From Deinococcus marmoris (GTDB lineage: Bacteria; Deinococcota; Deinococci; Deinococcales; Deinococcaceae): a DNA stretch of 55,510 nt. Where the stretch lies: NCBI RefSeq assembly GCF_001949125.1, contig NZ_MSTI01000035.1, forward strand, positions 1 to 55,510. Direction: 5' to 3'. Both the position numbers and the translations under genes were made by a program. Under the pieces are notes generated by a model. The model saw nothing but the letters and a program-made list of their open reading frames with translations, had not been told where the DNA came from and ran no database searches. How positions within the stretch are numbered: position 1 is the first letter of the stretch; each line of letters opens with the position of its first letter. Below are positions 46,099-55,510 of the stretch, one piece after another.

Positions 46099-46809
46099 AT
46101 GAAGGCGGCCCGTACTCTTCTCTTTCTGGTCTTTTCGGCAACCCTGGTCTCCTCCCAGGCGACCGAGGTCCTGTCCCCGTTGACGGCGGGCAATGTGTCG
46201 CGGCTGGCGGCCCTGCTGCCGTTGCCGGGCCAGTCTGCTAATGTGCTGGAAAAGCGGCCCAACCTGTCCACCGTGGGCTTGCAGACGCGGGTGCTGCGGG
46301 TGGGCGGCAGCCCGGAAGCGCTGTATCAGGTCATCGTCAGTGCCAGCAAGGGCGTGCGTGCGCCCTACGATCCCCGGCTGGGCATCACCGAGGAGGAATA
46401 CAAGCAGTATCTGGTGTTCCAGTCGGTGCTGGCCTCCACGGGCAAGACCCTGCGGCTGCTGCTGTCGCGTGATACCACCCGCGTGCTGTTCGGTAATACC
46501 GCTGGCCTCAACGGCGTGCTGGACGGTGTGAGTATCAACCTGCGAACCGGCGAGATGCGCGGCCCGGAAGGCTACAGCGCCCTGCCCACCCTGGTCCCGC
46601 CCAGCACTGCCCCGGACCGGGTGCTGGATGTCCGCAGCGGCTTTCAGTGGAAAATGATCGGCAGCGACGCCACCGCCGGAAACGGTGTCAAGGGTACCCT
46701 CAACCTGCTGGAACTGGGCAGCGGCATGATCGTCCTCAATTACACCCGCACCAGCATGATCAACCGCAAATTGACCGAGGGCGAGATCATCGTCGGTTAC
46801 GAACGCTGA
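46099..46809 (+). CDS. Secreted hypothetical protein
   Basis: 236 residues from the ATG that opens a good signal peptide (MKAARTLLFLVFSATLVSSQ). The frame has an earlier ATG at 46084. The mature protein is soluble with beta and alpha character and no motif that I know. It begins after the fba terminator and is a single-gene unit ending before the convergent Nudix-like gene. Confidence 0.75.
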   Translation: MKAARTLLFLVFSATLVSSQATEVLSPLTAGNVSRLAALLPLPGQSANVLEKRPNLSTVGLQTRVLRVGGSPEALYQVIVSASKGVRAPYDPRLGITEEEYKQYLVFQSVLASTGKTLRLLLSRDTTRVLFGNTAGLNGVLDGVSINLRTGEMRGPEGYSALPTLVPPSTAPDRVLDVRSGFQWKMIGSDATAGNGVKGTLNLLELGSGMIVLNYTRTSMINRKLTEGEIIVGYER

Positions 46810-46832
46810 GGATCAGAGTTGGCTGTCCCACT

Positions 46833-47351
46833 CTACTTCTGCTTGCCGAACAGCCGGGGAAAGCGTCCTGTGCTGGCCGGGGCTGGCGGGGTGGCCGGGG
46901 CAATCGAGGTTTCCAGTTCGCGGACGGCGGCCAGCAGGTATTCGGGCACGCCCGCGCGGAACAGGTCAGCGCCGTTCATCCACTCGGCCCCCAGCAGCTC
47001 ACTGTCCTGGGGATTGAGGATGCCCGAACAGTACTCGCTGCCGAAGATCAGGTTGAGCCGTGCGTCGCCGTTCCCGCCCTGCACCCCGCGCGCCGCGTGC
47101 GAGCCGACCAGCCGCAACTCGGCCACCGCCAGCCCCACCTGCGACAGCAGGGCGCGGCGCAACTGTGATTCCACCAGATTTTCGCCGCTGGGCGCACCCA
47201 GAATCAGCCCCGGCAGCCCGTGCAGCCCGCCCGGCAGCAGCGGCACGCGGGGCCGCACGATCAGGTAGGTATCGCGCTGCCGCACCAGGGCAAAGACCCC
47301 CACCTGATAGGCGGTCACAGTTGAATTTTGATCGCTGGCGGGAAGGGTCAA
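46833..47351 (-). CDS. Nudix-fold protein with degenerate catalytic box
   Basis: 172 residues. The fold start (YQVGVFALVRQRDTYLIVRP) and the layout resemble Nudix hydrolases, but the expected box GX5EX7REUXEEXGU is replaced by GENLVESQLRRALLSQVGL: the RE and EE pair are lost (RRALLSQ). It is therefore unlikely to hydrolyse nucleotides by the usual mechanism. It may bind a ligand. Start chosen as ATG at 47351. Confidence 0.6.
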   Translation of the reverse strand: MTLPASDQNSTVTAYQVGVFALVRQRDTYLIVRPRVPLLPGGLHGLPGLILGAPSGENLVESQLRRALLSQVGLAVAELRLVGSHAARGVQGGNGDARLNLIFGSEYCSGILNPQDSELLGAEWMNGADLFRAGVPEYLLAAVRELETSIAPATPPAPASTGRFPRLFGKQK

Positions 47352-47472
47352 GGGTGTTCGAGGCTCCTGTGGGGTGTGGGGGCAGCCGTGATGTGCCGAG
47401 CATCATTGTAGTGCTGGAAAGGATTTTCCAGAACCCCCATCCAACTCCCCCCGACGGTTTGTGAAGAAATCG

Positions 47473-48054
47473 TCAGACCGCTGCCCGGCTGGTGTGAAAG
47501 ACCCGCACCGCGAACAGCGCGGCGATCAGGTACTTGGCCAGAATATCCGCGAAGATGATCTGCGCGATCTCGCCCCCGGACATGATTCCCAGGAAGGCCA
47601 GCAGATTGAACAGCACCGAGTCCAGCGGCACGCTCACGGCGTTGCTGGCCAGCACCCGCGTCCACCAACTGCGGTGCAGCAGGCGCTGATACACGGCGGT
47701 GTCGGCCAGTTCGCCCGCCAGGATCGCCAGAAAAGACGCTCCGATAAAACGCCATTCGGTGCCGGTCAGCAGGGCGGCCAGCGTATTGATGATCAGCGCG
47801 GCGGCGATGGCGATAAACACGGCACTCAACCCGCCCGCGCGGTGAATCCGGTCCCGCAGCGTGAACACGGCGGCAAAGAAGATGGTGCCGACGCTGAGCA
47901 GGCCGTACACCGGCAGCGGGATGAATTTGTTGAGGGTGATGTTGGCGGCCAGAATGCTCAGCGCGTACAGCGCGATCAGCAGCAGCGGCAACCGTGTGTT
48001 GCCAGATGGGGCAGGGCGTCCCCGTTCAGCGGAGTGGGCAGAAAAATGGTTCAT
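47473..48054 (-). CDS. VUT/YhhQ-family membrane transporter (queuosine-precursor type)
   Basis: 193 residues with about six membrane helices. The family patterns LSILAANITLNKFIPL, the EWRFIGASFLAILAGELADT segment, and SVPLDSVLFNLLAFLG are visible. Members import preQ0/preQ1 for tRNA queuosine. GGAGG lies 8 nt before the ATG. I see no preQ1 riboswitch in the leader. Confidence 0.82.
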   Translation of the reverse strand: MNHFSAHSAERGRPAPSGNTRLPLLLIALYALSILAANITLNKFIPLPVYGLLSVGTIFFAAVFTLRDRIHRAGGLSAVFIAIAAALIINTLAALLTGTEWRFIGASFLAILAGELADTAVYQRLLHRSWWTRVLASNAVSVPLDSVLFNLLAFLGIMSGGEIAQIIFADILAKYLIAALFAVRVFHTSRAAV

Positions 48055-48177
48055 GGGTCTGACCTCCGGCCTGGGCGACTGCAAAGGTCACGGGCCGCCG
48101 ATCAGGGTAGCAGACCCGCAGCCGGATCAGGGGGGCTTGAAAGACCGCCGTGATGCCCGGTGCGGCAGACTGCTGCG

Positions 48178-48756
48178 GTGCGTTCCCGTTTTCTGTTCCT
48201 CGCCCTGTTGCTTACTAATCCAGCGCAGTTGCTTGCCAACCCAGCGCAGGCCGCGACGTCCCCACCCGGCTACGTGCTGTCGGGCATGCCGCTGATCCGC
48301 CAGAGCTACAACGCCTGCGGCCCCGCCAGCCTGACTCAGGTTCTGCGGTACTACGGCGTGAATGTGGACATGGCGACGGTCAGCCACTACACCCGCCCGT
48401 CCGAGACCTCGTACATGACCGCGCAGGCGATTCTGGATTTCGCGCCGCGCGCGGGCATGGAGGCGCGGCTGTATTCGGGCGGCTCGATCAACACGGTGCG
48501 GACCGCGATCAAAAACGGCGTTCCCGTGATCGCCCTGCAAACCTATGTCAGCCCCAGCGGGCAGGTCATTCCCCACTGGCGCGTGGTGGTGGGCTACAAC
48601 GACGCTGCCCGGCAGACCTACCTGATGGACCCGCTGCTGGGCTATGTGGCGATGGGCTATGACGACTTCGCCCGCGTCTGGGCGGACCACCGGGGCCAGT
48701 TCGCGCTGATGTACCCGCCCAGACTCTCCGCAACAGTCCGCAAGGTGATCGGCTAG
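48178..48756 (+). CDS. Secreted C39-type cysteine peptidase
   Basis: 192 residues from a GTG ([12 protein letters not shown]), with a signal peptide. The C39 peptidase motifs are [13 protein letters not shown] (catalytic C47), HWRVVVGY (H133) and MDP (D151). Like other stand-alone C39 proteins it is not fused to an ABC transporter and its substrate is unknown. CAGACT lies 6 nt before the GTG, a leaderless-type arrangement. It overlaps the convergent kinase gene by 4 nt at the stop codons. Confidence 0.82.
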   Translation: MRSRFLFLALLLTNPAQLLANPAQAATSPPGYVLSGMPLIRQSYNACGPASLTQVLRYYGVNVDMATVSHYTRPSETSYMTAQAILDFAPRAGMEARLYSGGSINTVRTAIKNGVPVIALQTYVSPSGQVIPHWRVVVGYNDAARQTYLMDPLLGYVAMGYDDFARVWADHRGQFALMYPPRLSATVRKVIG

Positions 48757-49313
48757 GCCAGCAGCAGTTCTACAGTTTGCTCGATATTCAGGTTCGAGGT
48801 GTCCAGCACCCGCCAGCCAGCGGCGCGGTAATCGGCAGGCGGCATGGACGGATGAAGGGCGGCGATCATCGGCACCAGATTCAGGGTGTCGAACGCCTTG
48901 CCCACGCGGGCCGCGTTGCGTGCCTGCGTGACTTCCAGCGTGGGACAGAGGAAGACCGGGCGCACATCCAGCTCCTGCCCCTCCTGTGTGGCCCAGTGAA
49001 CGCGCATCGCCTCCAGATCGGTGGGCCACAGCACGTCGTCCACCACCACGGCAAAGCCTGCCTCTGCGTACAGGCGGGCGTGAAAGGCGGCGGCGCGGCG
49101 GGCCAGCGCGAATTGCCGGGTGGCCTCGGGCGGGCTGTCCAGACTGGGATGCACCAGACCCGACACCACCAGTTCGCGCAGGTCATCCACAGGCAGGTGC
49201 AGGCCGCGCGGATAGTGCTGGAGCAGGGCGTGCGCCACGCTGGACTTGCCCACGCCCGGACTTCCCAACAGGACCCAGATGGGGCCGTTCAGAGCTTGTG
49301 TCTTCAGAGAAAT
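48753..49313 (-). CDS. P-loop kinase-like ATP-binding protein, possible AUU start
   Basis: About 186 residues if it starts at the ATT at 49313. Walker A is [10 protein letters not shown], an acidic Walker-B-like segment is VVVDDVLW, and the C-terminus resembles small-molecule kinases (zeta-toxin/AAA_33-like). Starting instead at the TTG at 49268 would cut off the first beta strand (PIWVLLG) that leads into Walker A. AGGAGGG lies just before the ATT, and no ATG, GTG or TTG occurs in frame upstream. The ATT lies in the 3' end of an aminopeptidase fragment. The substrate is unknown. Confidence 0.65.
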   Translation of the reverse strand: MSLKTQALNGPIWVLLGSPGVGKSSVAHALLQHYPRGLHLPVDDLRELVVSGLVHPSLDSPPEATRQFALARRAAAFHARLYAEAGFAVVVDDVLWPTDLEAMRVHWATQEGQELDVRPVFLCPTLEVTQARNAARVGKAFDTLNLVPMIAALHPSMPPADYRAAGWRVLDTSNLNIEQTVELLLA

Positions 49314-49456
49314 CGCCCGCCCTCCTGAAGCACATCCCCGTCCGTGCTGAGGCGTCCGCCGCCGCGCAGATCAGTAATTAAATCCCAGTGGATGCCTCTG
49401 CTGTTCATCCCATCCATTTCCGGGTAGCTGCGGCCCAGCGCCAGATGCACCGTCAT
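49304..49456 (-). pseudogene. C-terminal fragment of an M29-type aminopeptidase
   Basis: A 50-codon frame reads [20 protein letters not shown], then [20 protein letters not shown], then QEGGRFL. This resembles the C-terminal end of M29 (AmpS/AmpT-type) aminopeptidases, with GIHWDLI as the key match. No upstream part is found; the bases before 49456 look unrelated. It is therefore a remnant of a full-length gene. Its stop overlaps the possible AUU start of the kinase gene. Confidence 0.55.
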
Positions 49457-49526
49457 AGGGGCGAGGATAACGGGAGGCGGGGAAGTGGGGGTGAACGGGG
49501 TGGGTGGCCCGGCTTACCCCCTCCTC

Positions 49527-50723
49527 CTACTTCTCCACCCTGACTTCCAGATCCTCCGGCACTGCGCCAGCCACACCCCGGTAGGCCGCGCTGGTCATCC
49601 AGTACCTTTCCAGCCAGCGCTTGAGCAGCGTGGCGGTGGGAATGGCGATAATCGCGCCCACCGGCCCTGCCAGCGCCAGCCCCACCAGCAGCGAGATCAG
49701 GATGGCGGCGGGGCTGAGGCTGACCACCCGGCCCATGATCAGCGGCCCCAGCACGTTGCCCTGCAACTGGTTGATGATAAAGAACAGCGCCGCCACCAGC
49801 CCGATGGTCAGCCCGCCCTGCGGAATGGCCTGCAACATGGCGACCACGGCGGCCAGCACGATCCCGATGTATGGCACCAGACTCAGCAGGCCGCTCAGCG
49901 CACCCAGCGCCAGCGCATTCGGCACATGCAGCGCCAGCAGACCCAGCGTGGACAGCACCGCGCCGGTCAGCATCAGCAGCAACTGGCCGCGCAGGAAGCC
50001 GCCGAAACTCTGGCTGACGTCCTCCGAGAGCCGCAGCACCGTGGGCTGGGAGGCGCGCGGAAACACACGCAGCAGGCTGTGGCCCACCCGCTCGTAATCC
50101 AGCATGAAATAGGCCGCCAGCGTCACGATAAAGCCCAGTTGCCCCAGCCAGCCCACCAGATTGGACAGCGTGTTCAGCACGTTGGGGCCGGAGTTGAGCA
50201 GCCGTTCCAGCACGGGTCCGCTGTTCTGGGTGATGTTGGTGGTCTGCTCGTCGATATAACTGCTGACGCTGTTCTTGAGGCCCTGCACGCCGGGAATGGT
50301 GTCCAGCCGGTCCAGCAGATTGAACAGCGCGATCTTGAGGTTGACCGCAATCGTCGGAATCCCGGCGACCAGCCCCGCCACCTGCTGGCTGAGGGTCACC
50401 AGCAGCAGCGTGGTCAGCCCCAGCGTCAGCAGAATCAGCAGCAGCACGCCCACCATCCGCCCGATACGGCGGCGTTCCAGCCACTCCAGAATCGGGTTGA
50501 CCAGAAAGGCCAGTCCGTAGGCGGTCAGCACGGTCAGGATCACGCTGGCGAGAAGCTGGCTGCCCCACAGCAGCGCCCGCGCGGCCACCACGATTAGAAC
50601 CGCGTACACGATCATCCGCACCAGCGGCATGGCCCACAGCCGCCGGATCAGGTCACGCACGTCCCTGGCGGTTTTCCAGTCGCCCGAAGGGCCGCGCGGG
50701 GCAGAGGAGGGCGGCTGGGTCAT
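49527..50723 (-). CDS. AI-2E (PerM) family membrane transporter
   Basis: 398 residues with about eight membrane segments and the PerM family features TAYGLAFLVNPILEWLERRR, AYFMLDYERVG, LVPYIGIVLAAVVA and IGLVAALFFIINQLQGNVLG. Proteins in this family have been tied to export of AI-2 or to ion antiport; the substrate here is unknown. There is no signal-gene neighbour. Confidence 0.9.
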   Translation of the reverse strand: MTQPPSSAPRGPSGDWKTARDVRDLIRRLWAMPLVRMIVYAVLIVVAARALLWGSQLLASVILTVLTAYGLAFLVNPILEWLERRRIGRMVGVLLLILLTLGLTTLLLVTLSQQVAGLVAGIPTIAVNLKIALFNLLDRLDTIPGVQGLKNSVSSYIDEQTTNITQNSGPVLERLLNSGPNVLNTLSNLVGWLGQLGFIVTLAAYFMLDYERVGHSLLRVFPRASQPTVLRLSEDVSQSFGGFLRGQLLLMLTGAVLSTLGLLALHVPNALALGALSGLLSLVPYIGIVLAAVVAMLQAIPQGGLTIGLVAALFFIINQLQGNVLGPLIMGRVVSLSPAAILISLLVGLALAGPVGAIIAIPTATLLKRWLERYWMTSAAYRGVAGAVPEDLEVRVEK

Positions 50724-50755
50724 GGCCCTATCCTGCCACTTTGGGACAGCAAAAG

Positions 50756-50785
50756 TGCGCCCCCGCTGTACAAGCCGGGGGCGCA
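50756..50785 (-). terminator. Terminator of the TRAP operon
   Basis: GCGCCCCCG and CGGGGGCGC form a stem; on the minus strand it follows the permease stop and is followed by CTTTTG. Confidence 0.85.
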
Positions 50786-50799
50786 GGGAAGGGCGGTGC

Positions 50800-52983
<2,184 letters not shown>

Positions 52984-53065
52984 TGGTTGCTCATCTCCTT
53001 TTCAAGGGAGAGGGGGCCAGCCTCCCGCGTTCTGTTTGGCTGCCCCCCTCTCTGGTCAACGGACT

Positions 53066-54046
53066 TTACTTGACGCTGACGCCCATTTCCTTGAAGAACT
53101 TGACCGCGCCGGGGTGCAGCGGGGCGGGCAGGCCCTTGACGGCCTTGGCGTAGCTAAAGTTGGTGGCCAGCGCCGGGTGAATGGCCTTCAGCGCCTTCTC
53201 GTCACCAAAGGCCGCCTTCATGGCCTTGTAGATGGTGTCCTCGCTCTCGGCGCTGGTGGTCACCAGAGTGGCCTGCACCGCCACGCCGGGCACGGTCACG
53301 TCGATGCCCTTGTAGCTCTTGGCGGGAATGTTGTAGCGCACGTAGAAGGGGTACTTCTTGATCAGGCTGGCGGCCTGATTGCCGGCCACAGGCACCAGTT
53401 TCACGTCCACCGTCTGGGCGATCTGGGCAATGGCGCTTGCGCCCACGCCCACGGTGTAGAACATGGCGTCGGCGCGCTTGTCCTGCATCAGCGAAATGCC
53501 CTGCGACGGCGAGACGCGCAGCGCCTGACCCAGATCGTCGAACTTCAGGCCGTAGGCTTCCATGACCTGCGCCGCCGTCTGCTCGGTGCCCGAACCCAGG
53601 TCGCCGATCACGACTTTCTTGCCCTTGAGGTCGGCAATGGAGTTGATGCCCGAATCCTTGCGCGCCAGCACGTGCAGCACTTCGGGGTACAGCACGGCCA
53701 TGGTGCGCAGCTTCTTGTCGGGCTTGCCCTTGAAGGCGTCCAGGCCGGTGCCGGTGTAGGCATAGAACACCACGTCGTTCTGGGCCACGGCGGCGTTCAG
53801 CTCGCCCGTTGCCATCGCGCTCATGTTGAACACGCTGCCGCCTGTGGAGCGGGCGTTGGCGCGCAGGCCGCCGCCCGCGTCGTTCATCATCTTGGCCATG
53901 CCGGTGGCCACGGGAAAATAAACGCCCGTGGTGCTGCCGGAGCCGATGGTCAGGAAGGTGGTGCCCTGGGCGAGTGCTGCCTCGGTGAAGAGGGCGGCGG
54001 TGCCGAGAACGGCGGCGGTCATGAGCTGCTTGCTGCTTTTTTTCAT
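53066..54046 (-). CDS. TAXI-family TRAP transporter solute-binding protein
   Basis: 326 residues with a signal peptide (about 1-26, ending ALAQG). The TAXI signature TIGSGSTTGVYFPVATGMAK and the ARSTGGSVFNMSAMATGELN segment are clear. It captures the substrate in the periplasm and hands it to the fused permease. AGGATTC precedes the ATG. The ligand is unknown. Confidence 0.92.
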   Translation of the reverse strand: MKKSSKQLMTAAVLGTAALFTEAALAQGTTFLTIGSGSTTGVYFPVATGMAKMMNDAGGGLRANARSTGGSVFNMSAMATGELNAAVAQNDVVFYAYTGTGLDAFKGKPDKKLRTMAVLYPEVLHVLARKDSGINSIADLKGKKVVIGDLGSGTEQTAAQVMEAYGLKFDDLGQALRVSPSQGISLMQDKRADAMFYTVGVGASAIAQIAQTVDVKLVPVAGNQAASLIKKYPFYVRYNIPAKSYKGIDVTVPGVAVQATLVTTSAESEDTIYKAMKAAFGDEKALKAIHPALATNFSYAKAVKGLPAPLHPGAVKFFKEMGVSVK

Positions 54047-54249
54047 GGTGAATCCTCCGTGATGACGGCGCTGCGTGAAAAGCAGGCCGCGTGGAATGTT
54101 GAGAATGCCGGAATGTTAGCACGGCATGGGAATTGGACACGCTTCCATGAAACCCGGTCAGTTTCTCTCAGAACCTGTTCTGGCCTGTCTGAGACGGCCC
54201 GCAGGACCATCTTCGCCCCAGCCGCGCCGCCTCGGATAGAGTTGTGTCC

Positions 54250-55014
<765 letters not shown>

Positions 55015-55038
55015 GCGAGAGTTGAAAAAGGGTGAGAT

Positions 55039-55206
55039 ATGCGCAGAATACTATTTCTTATTCTGATACTAAATTACTCAAATTCTCTCTCACAAGTAAA
55101 AATACTTACATCAAAAGATCTTGAAATCCAAGTAATCGTGGCGGCGGACAGTCTCAGAGAAGGTCTAATAGGATTAGGGCTTACGCGAAACTTACAAATG
55201 GGTTAG
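55039..55206 (+). pseudogene. 5' part of an AT-rich gene cut by an insertion sequence
   Basis: A frame starts at 55039 with a signal peptide (MRRILFLILILNYSNSLSQV), then KILTSKDLEIQVIVAADSLR and EGLIGL, after which it runs into IS sequence from about 55177 and stops by 55206. VAADSLREGLIGL resembles the start of a DUF192 domain, but too little remains for certainty. It is AT-rich and probably foreign. Confidence 0.6.
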
Positions 55207-55510
55207 CAAGTTGCTGACGCATGTACTCGTCGAGGAGGCCAAATTTCAGTGCGTATATCGTCTTCTTTGCCTCTCGCGCAGCTTGGGCCAATCGAATCCA
55301 GACCAGCATCGCTATGCCAACATGATTGCGCTGAGATCGTCCTAGACGGCACTGACAGCCTTCAATCCCTGTGATCTGCTTCAGTTCGCGGTGAAAGACC
55401 AGGGCAGCCCAGCGGACGACGAGCGTCTGGCGCACGTCGTCCGCAGTCTGTAAAGCTGGGTCGTTGGTCACGACCCATTCCGTGCGCTCGGTAGAGAGCA
55501 CCAACCGGAA
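55181..55510 (-). mobile_element. 3' end of an insertion-sequence transposase
   Basis: The frame runs off the window edge and the visible part is about 109 residues: ERTEWVVTNDPALQTADDVR, then LVFHRELKQITGIEGCQCRL and RSQRNHVGIAMLVW. The HRELKQ...CQCR...QRNH pattern is the catalytic C-terminal part of IS4-superfamily DDE transposases (the Glu of the DDE triad is in RELKQ). The IS end near 55177 begins GGGCTTACGCGAAAC. The left end of the element is outside the window. Confidence 0.85.

Noticed and set aside
48055..48177. preQ1 riboswitch in the leader of the VUT-family transporter
   Set aside because: I could not find the expected compact aptamer core, only a ribosome site and a GC-rich leader.

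Overview
The window reads as a chromosomal segment of a Deinococcus species. The DNA is GC-rich. It carries a DdrO-type repressor (the IrrE-cleaved regulator of the Deinococcus radiation/desiccation response) with a motif-bearing promoter, phytoene synthase, and a Thermus/Deinococcus-type LysN aminotransferase. Many genes have a -10 hexamer (TAnnnT) only 5-7 nt before the start codon and no ribosome binding site, which is the leaderless arrangement common in Deinococcus. No rRNA, tRNA or CRISPR array was seen.

Layout. 1-1.0 kb: the 3' part of an AT-rich foreign-looking gene. 1.0-2.1 kb: a PIN toxin/HTH antitoxin pair beside a fossil of a MazF gene. 2.2-8.5 kb: ddrO and its promoter, a small conserved-looking gene, M32 carboxypeptidase, an NfeD-like membrane protein, pgi, a Uma2 nuclease-like protein and a FUN14-like protein. 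8.6-11.1 kb: an ECF sigma factor, a LEA-like membrane protein and a DUF4384 surface protein. 11.4-13.5 kb: 2-oxoacid dehydrogenase E1 alpha and beta. 13.6-14.3 kb: a second PIN toxin/antitoxin pair. 14.9-17.9 kb: carB. 17.9-19.0 kb: an AT-rich AbiTii-TIR fusion that starts inside the carB stop codon, a likely anti-phage abortive-infection gene. 19.1-21.4 kb: three consecutive toxin-antitoxin pairs, each bounded by copies of one ~30-45 bp repeat. 21.4-23.5 kb: dinB and a LacI-type regulator. 23.9-28.7 kb: a sigma/anti-sigma/RseB-like/DUF1800/DUF1501/CxxCH operon. 28.7-32.3 kb: a DtxR-family regulator and metY-metX under a SAM riboswitch. 32.6-38.3 kb: periplasmic nucleotidase, crtB, a methyltransferase, a holin-family envelope pair and a Fur-family regulator. 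38.4-45.9 kb: a lipoprotein, dusA, a DoxX protein beside a small inverted-repeat element, rph-murI-MazG-lysN, and fba. 46-50.7 kb: secreted and membrane proteins, a degenerate Nudix protein, a queuosine-precursor-type transporter, a C39 peptidase, a P-loop kinase that may start at AUU, and an AI-2E family permease. 50.8-55.0 kb: a TRAP-TAXI uptake system and an amino-acid ABC ATPase. The right edge has a short AT-rich gene cut by an insertion sequence.

How it fits together. Most of the window is ordinary core metabolism and envelope maintenance. The accessory signal is concentrated in two islands (1-2.1 kb and 17.9-21.4 kb) that share the same pieces: an AT-rich gene, the same family of intergenic repeat, toxin-antitoxin pairs, and a MazF 3' end abutting the repeat. 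This suggests that defence and toxin-antitoxin cassettes are gained, lost or shuffled through repeat-bounded recombination. That is an inference from the sequence layout and was not tested by any search.
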